Part shown: positions 17,800 to 25,287 of the stretch, one piece after another
Position numbering within the stretch: position 1 is the stretch's first letter
How the letters are laid out: every line of letters begins with the position of its first letter
Assembly: GCA_017303535.1 (NCBI GenBank)
Contig: JAFLCO010000007.1
Coordinates: 1-49,623 of the forward strand
From: Planctomycetota bacterium
GTDB taxonomy: Bacteria > Planctomycetota > Planctomycetia > Pirellulales > PNKZ01
Direction: 5' to 3'
DNA: 49,623 bases
The notes under the pieces: model-generated
Databases searched by the model: none
What the model saw: only the letters and a program-made list of their open reading frames with translations
What the model was told of the DNA's origin: nothing
Program-made: the position numbers and the translations under genes

Positions 17800-18207
17800 C
17801 GTCTGCGGTTGTTGCGGCGGCGCCAGGGCCGAGAGTTGAATGGCCCCGAGTTGCCGACGGGTCGTCGCCGTAATTTCCTGCAGCACGTCGGAGAGCCGGC
17901 GGTGCGTTTCTTCGGGCATTCCCTTCGCCGGCGCGGGCGCGGAGTTCAGCGGTCCGTCGATCGCCTCGATCACTTCCAGCAGCGAAATCTGCTCGACGGG
18001 GCGTTCAAGCGCGTACCCGCCGTCGACGCCGCGCGTCGATGAGAGGATGCCGTGCGTCACCAAGCTGCGCAGAATTTGCAGCAAGAACCGCTCAGGCATC
18101 TGTCCGCCCGCCGCGAGTTTGCTGCAAGGGACAGGCATCCCCGGCTCATGTTGCGAGAGCGCCAACATGGCTTGCACTGCGTATTCGACCGTGCGCGAGA
18201 GTTTCAT
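17797..18207 (-). CDS. Rrf2-family transcriptional regulator
   Basis: 136-residue winged-helix regulator: MKLSRTVEYAVQAMLAL at the start, RFLLQILRSLVTHGIL as the recognition-helix region, STRGVDGGYAL as the wing and ISLLEVIEAIDGPL before the dimerisation helix. Iron-sulphur Rrf2 proteins such as IscR, NsrR and CymR-like sensors usually carry three clustered Cys after the DGPL region; here the only Cys is at about position 28 (PVPCSKL), so an Fe-S cluster of the usual kind is unlikely. The target is unknown. A candidate operator overlapping its own promoter (18384-18397) suggests autoregulation. hisN follows on the same strand. Confidence 0.88.
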   Translation of the reverse strand: MKLSRTVEYAVQAMLALSQHEPGMPVPCSKLAAGGQMPERFLLQILRSLVTHGILSSTRGVDGGYALERPVEQISLLEVIEAIDGPLNSAPAPAKGMPEETHRRLSDVLQEITATTRRQLGAIQLSALAPPQQPQT

Positions 18208-18356
18208 CTCGGCCCCCTTCCCGACCGCGCGCCACGGTTCCGGCGTGTGCGCGCAGCCCTGCGTGCTGAATCAGCAACGACGAATTGGAAATCGATTCCG
18301 AGCGATCCGGAATCGCATACGCTCAAACTCCTATAAAGAAGCCCCACATTGTGAGG

Positions 18357-18385
18357 ATTGTCGGAAGGGGGGATTACATAGTCAA
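18357..18385 (-). promoter_or_regulatory. Candidate sigma-70-type promoter of rrf2
   Basis: On the minus strand TTGACT (18380-18385), 17-base spacer, GACAAT (18357-18362). Five of six -35 bases match the consensus. The transcript would have a leader of about 140 bases before the rrf2 ATG. Confidence 0.5.
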
Positions 18386-18397
18386 ACAATATTGTTT
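18384..18397. promoter_or_regulatory. Perfect 14-bp A+T-rich palindrome overlapping the rrf2 -35 box
   Basis: AAACAATATTGTTT is a perfect palindrome in a G+C-rich genome, sharing its last two bases with the -35 hexamer. Position and symmetry fit an operator for a dimeric regulator, most simply the Rrf2 protein itself; this is inference from location. Confidence 0.45.
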
Positions 18398-18580
18398 CGT
18401 TTTCACATATCCCCATTTCGTGAAATAAATCACGCACTTGAGGCGGCCAAGTCGCGCGTCGTCCCTCGCCAATGTGAGCCGTATAAAAATGGCGAAAGCG
18501 TAAGGTTGCGAGCGAAGGCCCGTTCGCCGTTGAAAGAATCCTCTCGCGCGGCGAGAGAAAGTGCGCAGCTCGCGGCGAGC

Positions 18581-19171
18581 TTAAGGTGCGGCCGTGTTCG
18601 TGGGCGAAGCAGCGTCCGACTTCGCCGGCTCGACGGTCGGCGTCAGCCAAGCGTGCAAGACCAGCAGGCCCGCCCCTCCGACGAGCAGCATGTCGGCGAC
18701 GTTGAAGTTGGGCCAGGTCCAGCCTTGGAAACGGAAGAGAATCCAGTCGCGAACGGCGTGTCGCGGATACCCCACCAACTCGGGCGACCACCACAGGCCG
18801 AGCCGGTCATAAAGGTTGCCGAAAATGCCGCCGCTGATGCCGGATAGCGCGACCAAGAGAATGCGGTCTTGAGCGGCCTTGCGGACGAACAACCAGACGA
18901 AAATCGCGGCGGCCGCGGCGATGCTGAGCGTGGCGAAGATCCAAACCTTCCCCTGCCCCATGCCAAAGAGCGCTCCCTCATTGAGCGAAGTCTGCAGACC
19001 GAACAGCCCGGGCCAGATCCAGCGGATGCTTTCGATATTATCCGCCGCGGCGAAAGCGCCCGGCGGGCCGAGTTCGGCGAAGAGCTTCTCTTTCGTCCAC
19101 CAATCGAGCGCGAAGCCGCCGCCGGCGAGGCCGAAGTACGTCAACCACCGACCGCCGCCGATTCCGTTCAT
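18581..19171 (-). CDS. lspA: Lipoprotein signal peptidase (signal peptidase II)
   Basis: 196-residue inner-membrane aspartic protease that cleaves prolipoprotein signal peptides after lipidation. Both catalytic aspartates are in their motifs: Asp122 in GNLYDR and Asp160 in FNVADM; TSLNEGALFG (61-70) is the third conserved block. Four transmembrane segments are visible. Compared with many LspA proteins it has a longer loop around residues 125-150 (WWSPELVGYPRHAVRDW) and a soluble C-terminal tail. It lies downstream of the dksA-like gene, separated from it by a terminator and a repeat, so it is probably transcribed separately. Confidence 0.92.
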   Translation of the reverse strand: MNGIGGGRWLTYFGLAGGGFALDWWTKEKLFAELGPPGAFAAADNIESIRWIWPGLFGLQTSLNEGALFGMGQGKVWIFATLSIAAAAAIFVWLFVRKAAQDRILLVALSGISGGIFGNLYDRLGLWWSPELVGYPRHAVRDWILFRFQGWTWPNFNVADMLLVGGAGLLVLHAWLTPTVEPAKSDAASPTNTAAP

Positions 19172-19210
19172 CGCCGCCGCTCATTAGCTAGAAGTTACTG
19201 TTCGCCGCAG

Positions 19211-19287
19211 GGGTGCCACTGGTGGCTTGTACACCAGTGCCTGATCGACGTGGCAAAACACTGGAATGCAGGCCACCAGTGGCACCC
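19211..19287. repeat. Two-hairpin palindromic repeat (GTGCCACTGGTGG family), copy 2
   Basis: Perfect 16-bp outer arms at 19211-19226 and 19272-19287, same words as the copy at 10473-10556 but with a diverged, shorter interior. It lies upstream of lspA and downstream of the dksA-like terminator. Confidence 0.85.
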
Positions 19288-19305
19288 GAAGCAAAGCGTG
19301 GTTCA

Positions 19306-19340
19306 ACAAAAAAGCCCCGAGGACGCTGGTCCCCGGGGCT
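19306..19340 (-). terminator. Rho-independent terminator of the dksA-like gene
   Basis: On the minus strand, a stem of AGCCCCG/CGGGGCT type (19313-19319 with 19334-19340) extended by GGAC/GTCC around a 4-base loop is followed by TTTTTTGTTG. It sits about 95 bases after the stop of the dksA-like gene. Confidence 0.85.
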
Positions 19341-19432
19341 CTCAAAGTCGCACGAATATCATGTTCTCGCAATGCTGAAATCGGCCCCAGGTGCGGAAAA
19401 TCCGCTCAGAAACCCGGGCCAACTTCGGCCGC

Positions 19433-19795
19433 CTAGCGAGGCTTTTGTTCCTTCTCGGCGCACTTCACGCACAAAGCGACGAACGGCAGGGCTTCCAAGC
19501 GCAGCTTCGGAATCTTGCCGCCGCAGGCTTCACATTCGCCGTAAGTCCCTTCGTCCATGCGTTCCAGGGCATCTTCGATGGCCGTGAGCGTCCCTTCTTC
19601 CGATTCCATTAATTGGAGCGTGAAGTCTTGCTCAAAGGTGTCGCTTCCCAGGTCCGCCATGTGGATCGGCATCGACGAATGGTCGCCGCCGTTGCCACGC
19701 AGGGCGTTATCGGCCAATTGATGGACTTCCCCCCGCAACCGGCTTCGCAGAGCCAGCAGGCGTTCGCGGTAGGGCTTCATCTCGGTCTTCTTCAT
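19433..19795 (-). CDS. DksA/TraR-family C4 zinc-finger protein
   Basis: 120-residue cytoplasmic protein. An N-terminal helical part (about 1-75, with acidic residues near the DLGSDTFEQD turn) is followed by a C4 zinc finger with Cys88, Cys91, Cys109 and Cys112 (CEACGGKIP and CVKC). DksA binds the RNA polymerase secondary channel and, with ppGpp, alters initiation; this protein is shorter than E. coli DksA (151) and belongs to the wider DksA/TraR group with the DEGTYGECEACG consensus, so full DksA function is not proven. It has a near-consensus promoter, a good ribosome-binding site (AAGGGG) and its own terminator: a monocistronic unit. Confidence 0.88.
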   Translation of the reverse strand: MKKTEMKPYRERLLALRSRLRGEVHQLADNALRGNGGDHSSMPIHMADLGSDTFEQDFTLQLMESEEGTLTAIEDALERMDEGTYGECEACGGKIPKLRLEALPFVALCVKCAEKEQKPR

Positions 19796-19905
19796 CAGCG
19801 CTTCCCCTTAAGGTTTCGCAGCTCACGCTCAAATTGCTACGGACAAACTGCTACAGGCCCGACCACACCACAGACGACGTGCTTCTCGGAGTTCGCAGAA
19901 TCGTC

Positions 19906-19934
19906 ATTGTAAATGGACCGCGAGAGAGTGTCAA
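19906..19934 (-). promoter_or_regulatory. Near-consensus sigma-70 promoter of the dksA-like gene
   Basis: On the minus strand a perfect -35 TTGACA (19929-19934), 17-base spacer and TACAAT (19906-19911). The leader to the ATG at 19795 is about 105 bases. This is the best promoter match found in the window. Confidence 0.75.
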
Positions 19935-20107
19935 ATCGCCGGCCGACCAAAAACACGCGCATTTGCCGGGAAAAAGCACTGTTTTTGCGTATCACCCGAG
20001 CCTATTTCACAAGCCTCCCGGAGCGTCGGCAAACGCCCGACGAAGGGCCCCGCCGTCTACCGCCAATACGGCCTTCGTGCGGACGTGGTTCGCGGAAATC
20101 GCCGCTG

Positions 20108-20193
20108 TGTGCCATGCCGTCGCGGCGCAGCCGGGTCGGCATGCTTTGCGTCGATCATGCCGAGTTCGCCTCGGGCGATGACGGCATGGCACA
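20108..20193. repeat. Nested inverted repeat upstream of thrC
   Basis: TGTGCCATGCCGTC at 20108-20121 pairs perfectly with 20180-20193; inside, TCGGCATG and CATGCCGA form a second stem. It could be a leader structure of thrC or a REP-like element; there is no T-run after it. Confidence 0.6.
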
Positions 20194-20348
20194 AATTGAC
20201 GGCCCGGCACACGATGAGCCGGCCTTCCGCCGCACGGGCCTCGCTTGTCGGGTTTTGCACCCACGAATAGACTGGCTTGTTCGCCGTATCCCGGTTCGCT
20301 GCCGTCGTTTGCTTGGCCGACGCCCGCCGCCGACCGCCCGTTTGCCGC

Positions 20349-21758
20349 TTGTGGGAGCCCACTGCCATCGCCGCGACCGCCGCCACCAACGCCCGTAGCA
20401 CCGATTGCGCCTTCCAACGCTGCATCAAGCCCGACTGCGCGGCGACGTTCGGGGTCGACGAGGTCCTGACCGAGTGCCCGAAGTGCGGCAACCTGCTCGA
20501 CGTCGCCTACGACTGGGACCGCCTGCAGCCCCCGAAATCGCTCAGCGAGTTCGAGGCCCTCTGGTCGCGGCGTTATGAACCTTTGGCGTTTAGCGGCGTG
20601 TGGCGGTTTCACCGGCTGCTGCCGTTCACGAAGCCCGAAAACGTCGTGACCATCGGCGAAGGGCAAACGTTGCTCCAGCACGCCCCGGCCGTGGCGAAAT
20701 TCGTCGGCCTGCGCGGGGCGAAGCTCCATTTGCAATACGAGGGAATGAACCCCTCGGGCAGCTTCAAAGACAACGGCATGTCGGCCGCCTTCACGCATGC
20801 CCGGAGCATCGGGGCGACGCGAGCCGCGTGCGCGTCGACCGGCAACACCAGCGCGAGCCTAGCCGCCTATTGCTCGGTGAGCAAGTGGATGAAGGCCGTG
20901 GTGTTTATCGGCTCCGGCAAAATCTCGTACGGCAAACTTTCGCAGGCCCTCGACTACGGGGCGCTGACGGTGCAGATCGCCGGCGACTTCGACGACGCGA
21001 TGCAGCGCGTGCGCGACGTGGCCAAGACGCTCGGCATCTATTTGGTGAACAGCGTCAATCCGTTCCGGCTCGAGGGGCAGAAGACGATCATGTTCCGCGT
21101 GCTGGAGGCGATGCGCTGGCAAGTGCCCGACTGGATCGTCGTGCCCGGCGGCAACCTCGGCAACTCGAGCGCCTTCGGCAAGGCGTTTATGGAGCTGCAT
21201 CAACTGGGCCTGATCGACCGCGTGCCGCGTTTGGCGATCATCAACGCCGCCGGCTCGAACACGCTGTATCAACTCTACGAAAAGCGCGGCCTCCGCTGGA
21301 ACAACGCTCGGCCCAACCTGGAAGTGGCCTGCCACTACTACGAAGAACTCGACCGCGACAACCGCCGCGCCTCGACGATCGCCAGCGCCATCGAAATCAA
21401 CCGTCCGGTGAACCTGACCAAGTGCCTACGAGCGCTGGAATTCTGCAACGGCGTCGTGCGCGAAACGACCGACCAAGAGATTCTGGACGCCAAAGCGCAA
21501 GTCGGCGCCGGCGGCCTCGGCTGCGAACCGGCCAGCGCCGCGAGCGTGGCCGGCGCGAAGAAACTGTTGGAAGAAGGGATCATCGGTCACGACGAAACCG
21601 TCGTTTGCATCCTCACCGGCCATCAACTGAAAGACCCCGACGCGACGGTCGGCTACCACACGACCGACCAAGAAACTTTCAACAAAATCCTCGGCAGCCG
21701 CGGCGTCAAACGGGCCGCCTTCGAACCGGGCCGTGGCTGTGAACAACAACCTGGATGA
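20349..21758 (+). CDS. thrC: Threonine synthase (start codon uncertain)
   Basis: PLP enzyme of about 465 residues that converts O-phosphohomoserine to threonine. The N-terminal zinc-ribbon-like segment ([23 protein letters not shown]) is seen in the archaeal/planctomycete-type enzyme; the PLP Lys is in [12 protein letters not shown], followed by [23 protein letters not shown] (phosphate-binding Gly loop) and [11 protein letters not shown]. No ATG or GTG lies in frame before the conserved part. In-frame options are TTG at 20277, 20313 and 20349, none with a ribosome-binding site, and an ATC at 20367 with GGGAG (20353-20357) at ideal 9-base spacing. I give TTG 20349 as a conventional placeholder; the ATC is discussed separately. 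Function is certain, start is not. Confidence 0.85.
   Translation: MWEPTAIAATAATNARSTDCAFQRCIKPDCAATFGVDEVLTECPKCGNLLDVAYDWDRLQPPKSLSEFEALWSRRYEPLAFSGVWRFHRLLPFTKPENVVTIGEGQTLLQHAPAVAKFVGLRGAKLHLQYEGMNPSGSFKDNGMSAAFTHARSIGATRAACASTGNTSASLAAYCSVSKWMKAVVFIGSGKISYGKLSQALDYGALTVQIAGDFDDAMQRVRDVAKTLGIYLVNSVNPFRLEGQKTIMFRVLEAMRWQVPDWIVVPGGNLGNSSAFGKAFMELHQLGLIDRVPRLAIINAAGSNTLYQLYEKRGLRWNNARPNLEVACHYYEELDRDNRRASTIASAIEINRPVNLTKCLRALEFCNGVVRETTDQEILDAKAQVGAGGLGCEPASAASVAGAKKLLEEGIIGHDETVVCILTGHQLKDPDATVGYHTTDQETFNKILGSRGVKRAAFEPGRGCEQQPG
20353..20369 (+). promoter_or_regulatory. Shine-Dalgarno sequence in front of an ATC codon in thrC
   Basis: GGGAG (20353-20357) is followed after 9 bases by the in-frame codon ATC (20367-20369). 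It is the only good ribosome-binding site before the conserved threonine synthase sequence and would give an N-terminus of Ala/Thr-rich residues leading into FQRCIKPDC. It decides the start if ATC can be used or is a changed ATG. Confidence 0.35.
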
Positions 21759-21794
21759 AATCATCCGCGCGATTCAGTTGTATAGCTGATGGAA

Positions 21795-21823
21795 TTGCTT
21801 CGGTTTTGCGAGCGACTTAGAAT
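21795..21823 (+). promoter_or_regulatory. Candidate promoter of hicBA
   Basis: TTGCTT (21795-21800), 17-base spacer, TAGAAT (21818-21823), then a 37-base leader with GGGGG ahead of the hicB ATG. The -35 is weak, the -10 good. Confidence 0.4.
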
Positions 21824-21860
21824 TGCTCTCGGCAACTATTTATGTTCCAGGGGGCCGTAA

Positions 21861-22070
21861 ATGCGCAATTTCACCGTAGTCGTGGAACGAGACGCAACGA
21901 CGGGACTTTACGTCGGCTCCATCCCTGGTTGGCCGGGCGCCCATTCGCAAGGCGAGACCTTAGACGAACTTCGCGCCAACATGAGCGAAGTCGTGGCGAT
22001 GCTGCTGGAAGACGGCGAGCCGTCCTTTGAGTCGGAGTTTATCGGCACGCAAACCGTGGTGACGACGTGA
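21861..22070 (+). CDS. hicB: HicB-like antitoxin, short form
   Basis: 69-residue antitoxin-type protein with the HicB partial RNase H-like fold: FTVVVERDATTGLYVGSIPGWPGAHSQGETLDELRANMSEVVAMLL is the usual order of strand, hairpin and helix. It ends soon after, so it lacks the C-terminal ribbon-helix-helix or HTH DNA-binding domain of longer HicB proteins and probably neutralises the toxin without strong autorepression of its own. The ribosome-binding site is GGGGG six bases upstream. Its TGA overlaps the GTG of hicA, giving tight coupling in hicB-hicA order. Confidence 0.85.
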   Translation: MRNFTVVVERDATTGLYVGSIPGWPGAHSQGETLDELRANMSEVVAMLLEDGEPSFESEFIGTQTVVTT

Positions 22071-22294
22071 CCGGCGGAATTCCCGTTTTGAAGCCGGCAG
22101 AAGTTGTGCGAGCAGTTTTGTCGATGGGATTCGTCGAGGTACGCCAACGTGGATCGCACAAGCAATTTCGGCACGCCGATGGTCGCGGTACAACGGTACC
22201 CTTCCACATGGGCCGCGACATTTCCCCTTCGCTTCTCAGAAAGATTGCGCGCGATGTCGGTGTCACGGTCGAAGAACTTGTTGCTGCCTGCTAG
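22067..22294 (+). CDS. hicA: HicA-like mRNA interferase toxin, GTG start
   Basis: 75-residue double-stranded-RNA-binding-fold toxin that cleaves mRNA in the ribosome-linked manner of the HicA family. The catalytic His is His31 in RGSHKQFRH; the C-terminal helix (ISPSLLRKIARDVGVTVEELV) is typical. The GTG start overlaps the hicB stop (GTGA). All expected residues are present, so the toxin looks active. The pair sits alone between thrC and a hypothetical gene, an isolated insertion as is usual for such modules. Confidence 0.88.
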   Translation: MTGGIPVLKPAEVVRAVLSMGFVEVRQRGSHKQFRHADGRGTTVPFHMGRDISPSLLRKIARDVGVTVEELVAAC

Positions 22295-22323
22295 TTCGTG
22301 AGCTCCATCTAAATGGCATTGCC

Positions 22324-22977
22324 ATGCGCCCTACCAAGCAACTGCTGGGTTTCGCAGCCGGCGAATGCTCCGTAATTCGCCTCGCTCAAGACCGCTATCG
22401 CGTCGGCAGCGGCGGGCGGAGGGCTTTGCGGTTGGCCGTCGAGCTGCTGGAGCGCGCCGAGGCGGGCCGATCGCTGTTTGAGTTGCGCGGCGACATTCGC
22501 CGGATTCGTCATCAGATCTGCCGGGCTCCGCTAGCCAAACTCGTCGAGGCGACGCCGAATCCGCATTTGCGGCGGATCGCCATCGCGCTGCTCGGCCAAT
22601 GCGGCGGCCACGTCGGGACGCAAACTTTGCGAGCCTGCGCCGGCGCGGCCGACGTCGAAATTCGCCGAGCCGCCGCTAAGTCGTTGCGGCGAATGAACGA
22701 ATGGCTCGCGCTGGAAGACTTTTCACACGACGCGTCGCTGCAGGTTCGCCGGTTAGCGGCACCGCGCGGGAACTACGACTATCGCGCGAGATTAGAACGC
22801 TACAAATCTCGACTGACGCCGCGCGAGGTTTCGGCGATGCACGGCGAGGTATTTATGTCGCCGACCATTGATTGGAAAACGTCACGCCGCATCCGGCCGG
22901 CGTCGCTTTTTCGCGAGATTTTGGAGCGAATTCGCCGCACCGTCCGCCGCCTTCCCAGTGGCCAAAAACCGATTTGA
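22324..22977 (+). CDS. Hypothetical protein with HEAT-like helical repeats
   Basis: 217-residue basic protein, not recognised. The central part (about residues 55-150) contains repeated helical units of the form NPHLRRIAIALLGQCGG, DVEIRRAAAKSLRRM and DASLQVRRLA, resembling two or three HEAT repeats, which usually mediate protein binding. The C-terminal 60 residues are Arg-rich and may be disordered or bind nucleic acid. No signal peptide or membrane segment. It begins 29 bases after hicA in the same direction but its codon use looks like the chromosome. No ribosome-binding site is obvious, so the start is approximate. Confidence 0.6.
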   Translation: MRPTKQLLGFAAGECSVIRLAQDRYRVGSGGRRALRLAVELLERAEAGRSLFELRGDIRRIRHQICRAPLAKLVEATPNPHLRRIAIALLGQCGGHVGTQTLRACAGAADVEIRRAAAKSLRRMNEWLALEDFSHDASLQVRRLAAPRGNYDYRARLERYKSRLTPREVSAMHGEVFMSPTIDWKTSRRIRPASLFREILERIRRTVRRLPSGQKPI

Positions 22978-23035
22978 ACTCTCCTCGTAAAAGTGGAAAA
23001 TACGGGGTTGGTTCTTTGACAATTTGACTCTTTGT

Positions 23036-23064
23036 CTTAGCCCCGGGCGAGTCGCCCGGGGCAG
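23036..23064. repeat. REP-like hairpin (CTTAGCCCCGGGCGAGTCGCCCGGGG family), single
   Basis: CCCCGGGCG pairs with CGCCCGGGG around a 3-base loop, next to the word CTTAG. The same words form the double element at 47537-47637. Confidence 0.8.
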
Positions 23065-23266
23065 CGTCGATCAATTCATCGGTATGGACAGCGAGCCGGG
23101 AGCGTGAGCGACCGGAGTCTCTTACGCTGTAAAGAGTTGCGGCGATTGGTTGGAGGGTCTGCTCCCTCATCCGGCCCTTCGGGCCTCTCGCCTCCGGCAG
23201 GAGGCGACAAGCAACACAGTCTCCCTCAAGAGGGAAAAGGGAGTCTCGCCGCCTTCTGGGAATCGA

Positions 23267-23306
23267 CGTAAGTCGCGCAAGCGAATCGGGACTTACGTCG
23301 AATTTT
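23267..23306. repeat. 40-bp hairpin repeat (GTAAGTCGCGCAAGCG), copy 1
   Basis: CGTAAGT and ACTTACG form a stem around CGCGCAAGCG; the whole 40 bases recur in direct orientation at 23441-23480 with only a few changes in the loop and the tail. Confidence 0.85.
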
Positions 23307-23440
23307 GCGAGTGCGCATTCGGGCCAAAGTGCGCACTAAATCGACCTCTTAGTGCGCGTCGGAGCGCTTACCAACAAGGGCGCGCACTAACTTTGAGAAT
23401 CTGTGCGCAGTGCGCGGGGTGATTTCGGATTTGTCGTCGT

Positions 23441-23480
23441 CGTAAGTCGCGCAAGCGTTCCGGCACTTACGTCGATTTTC
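23441..23480. repeat. 40-bp hairpin repeat (GTAAGTCGCGCAAGCG), copy 2
   Basis: Second direct copy, 134 bases after the first and 7 bases downstream of the stop of the minus-strand membrane protein gene. Confidence 0.85.
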
Positions 23481-23486
23481 GGTCGA

Positions 23487-23957
23487 CTAATCGGCACTCG
23501 GGCAGTCGGATTGGCCGCCGTTTTCGCGAGTTTTCTCGCCGCGCTTGCTCGCGGCCTTTTCGTGCCGAGTCCGCAGCGCTTTGTGCAGTTCCAGTTCGAG
23601 GTTTTGCTTACGCGGCGGGCGGGGCCGGTGCCAGGTGAGCACCGTGAACGTGGCGGCCGTCGTCCCCATGAGCGCGAGGTAGACAACCGCGGCTTGGAAG
23701 GTTTCTTCGTAGAACTCGCGATCGGCCTGATCGAGCACGACGCCGATGCCCGAGGCTTCGACGGCCTTCGCGTGTCCGACGTAGTGATAAAAAAAGTACG
23801 GCACGTAGAAGAGCCCGGCGGCCCAGACGATCGCCAAGCCCGAGATCGCGGCTCGTCGCGATTTGCGAAACCAAGCGGCGGCCAAGCAGAGCAGCGTGAC
23901 GCCCGCGCAGAGCCAGAAAGGGATGAGCCCGTACGTTGTGAGAAGCTCTTGGAGCAT
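23487..23957 (-). CDS. Small membrane protein of unknown function, last gene of the menaquinone cluster
   Basis: 156-residue protein, not recognised. Three transmembrane segments: about residues 9-31, 38-62 and 88-112 (ending in TVLTWHRP), then a charged C-terminal tail of about 45 residues with alternating Lys, Glu and Arg that is probably a cytosolic helix. A longer start at 23987 is possible; ATG 23957 places the first membrane segment right after the start. It is 89 bases downstream of mqnE on the same strand without a terminator between, so a link with quinone or electron transport is possible, on position only. Confidence 0.65.
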   Translation of the reverse strand: MLQELLTTYGLIPFWLCAGVTLLCLAAAWFRKSRRAAISGLAIVWAAGLFYVPYFFYHYVGHAKAVEASGIGVVLDQADREFYEETFQAAVVYLALMGTTAATFTVLTWHRPRPPRKQNLELELHKALRTRHEKAASKRGEKTRENGGQSDCPSAD

Positions 23958-24046
23958 GAGTCGCCGCGCGATGATCGCGCCGCGCAAGCGCGGCGGCTAA
24001 ACAAGTGGACGTTGCTGCGAAACGACGTTCCTGCAGAGCGACGAAC

Positions 24047-25168
24047 TCAGACTCCCACGGCGATCGGTTCGCTGGTTTCCCAGCGAGTTCCTTCACGGAC
24101 CACGCGATGGTAGAGCGTATCGCGCTCGACCGGTTCGCGGCCGGCTTCGATGATGAGATTCTTAATATCTTCGACCGAAAGGATCTCCGGCGTTTCGGCG
24201 CCGGCGTCATGATAAATCAGTTCGTGCCGCACGGTGCCGTCGATGTCGTCGGCCCCGTAGGCCAGCGCCGTTTGGGCCGTGCCGATGCCAAGCATGATCC
24301 AGTAGGCTTTCATGTGCGGGATGTTGTCGAGCATCAGCCGGCTGACCGCCATCGTCCGCAGGTCCATCAAGCTGGAGGGCTTCTTGATGTCGGCCATCTT
24401 CGTGTTGTCAGGATGGAACGCCAGCGGAATGAACGTTTGGAAGCCGCCGGTCTCGTCTTGCAACGCGCGGAGCTTCACGAGGTGGTCGATCCGGTGTTCG
24501 GCTTTTTCGATGTGTCCGTAGAGCATCGTGCAGTTGCTTCGCAGGCCGAGGCGATGGGCCGTGCGATGAATGTCGAGCCAGTTTTCGGCGTCGGCCTTGT
24601 GTTCGCAGATAATATCGCGAACTTCGGGGTGAAATATTTCCGCCCCGCCGCCGGGCAGGCTGCCGAGGCCGGCTTCCCGCAGCGTCGTGAGAATTTTTTC
24701 GAGCGACCAGCCGGTGAGGTGCTGAAACCAGTTGATCTCGACGCCCGTCCAGGCCTTCAGATGGAGCCGCGGATACGCTTCGTGCAGGATGCGGATGATG
24801 TTCAGGTACCAATCAAACTTCCGCTGATGGTGCAGGCCGCCGACGATGTGCATCTCCGTGCAACCGCTCTCCACCGCTTCCCGCCCGCGAGCGAGAATCT
24901 GCTCGTCGCTCATCACGTAGCCGCGCTCGTCTTTGAGATCGGCCCGAAATGCGCAGAAGATGCAGCGGTAAATGCAGACGTTGGTCGGGTTCAGATGCGT
25001 ATTGATGTTGTAATACGCGAAGTTGCCGTTGAGCCGTTCGCGGACGACGTTGGCCAAGGCGCCGAGTTCGTTCAAATCGACTTCGGGCGAATAGAGATAA
25101 ACGCCGTCGTCGAACGTCAAACGCTCGCCGGCGAGAACTTTACTGCGAATGTCAGCGAACTTCGTCAT
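24047..25168 (-). CDS. mqnE: Aminofutalosine synthase (radical SAM)
   Basis: 373-residue radical-SAM enzyme of the futalosine route to menaquinone: it joins 3-[(1-carboxyvinyl)oxy]benzoate with the adenosyl group to give 6-amino-6-deoxyfutalosine. The [4Fe-4S] cysteines are Cys65, Cys69 and Cys72 in CIYRCIFC. Further family blocks: IVGGLHHQRKFDWYL, SLPGGGAEIFHPEVR, HRTAHRLGLRSNCTMLYGHIE and LQDETGGFQTFIPLAFHPDNT. These separate MqnE from the related MqnC and from CofH. It stands at the 3' side of a ubiE-ubiX-ubiA series on the same strand. Its presence says the organism makes menaquinone by the futalosine rather than the classical men route. Confidence 0.93.
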   Translation of the reverse strand: MTKFADIRSKVLAGERLTFDDGVYLYSPEVDLNELGALANVVRERLNGNFAYYNINTHLNPTNVCIYRCIFCAFRADLKDERGYVMSDEQILARGREAVESGCTEMHIVGGLHHQRKFDWYLNIIRILHEAYPRLHLKAWTGVEINWFQHLTGWSLEKILTTLREAGLGSLPGGGAEIFHPEVRDIICEHKADAENWLDIHRTAHRLGLRSNCTMLYGHIEKAEHRIDHLVKLRALQDETGGFQTFIPLAFHPDNTKMADIKKPSSLMDLRTMAVSRLMLDNIPHMKAYWIMLGIGTAQTALAYGADDIDGTVRHELIYHDAGAETPEILSVEDIKNLIIEAGREPVERDTLYHRVVREGTRWETSEPIAVGV

Positions 25169-25194
25169 GCTTTTGCTTTCAGATTGTCTTTCGT

Positions 25195-25257
25195 CATTTA
25201 GCCGCGGAGCTTGCCTCCGCGCTTCAGGATCGCGGAGACAAGCTCCGCGGCTAAATG
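25195..25257. repeat. Palindromic repeat (TTTAGCCGCGGAGCTTG family), full copy
   Basis: Arms 25195-25221 and 25231-25257 are near-perfect reverse complements; each arm also forms its own small hairpin (GCGGAG and CTCCGC). It lies between ubiA and mqnE. A single arm recurs at 30536-30565 and a variant at 32780-32808. Confidence 0.88.
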
Positions 25258-25287
25258 CGTTGCGTTACATCATCGTATCAGTGTGCT

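Larger units (their letters stand above)
18208..18580. other. Regulatory spacer between lspA and rrf2
   Basis: 373 bases without a gene. The part 18340-18430 is clearly more A+T-rich than its surroundings and contains the promoter and palindrome annotated separately; the remaining 140 bases to the rrf2 ATG would be a long 5' leader. The stretch 18430-18580 downstream of lspA shows nothing recognisable. Confidence 0.4.
19796..20348. other. Spacer between the dksA-like gene and thrC, with nested hairpins
   Basis: About 550 bases between divergent genes. It holds the dksA-like promoter (19906-19934) and, nearer thrC, a 14-bp perfect inverted repeat (20108-20121 with 20180-20193) enclosing a second hairpin (TCGGCATG and CATGCCGA). 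Short frames exist here, but none looks like a gene. The thrC promoter was not identified. Confidence 0.4.
22978..23486. other. Repeat-filled spacer, no gene
   Basis: About 510 bases between convergent genes. From left to right: an A+T-richer stretch, a REP-like hairpin (23036-23064), a hairpin of the CCGGCCCTTCGGGCC type near 23166-23180, a 40-bp hairpin repeat at 23267-23306, words with GTGCGCACTAA in inverted and direct order (23333-23395) and a second copy of the 40-bp repeat (23441-23480). Frames crossing it are short and repeat-derived. Confidence 0.55.

Noticed and set aside
20007..20798. Minus-strand ORF of 263 codons across the thrC start
   Set aside because: It is antisense to conserved threonine synthase sequence and runs through the hairpin region; no motif.
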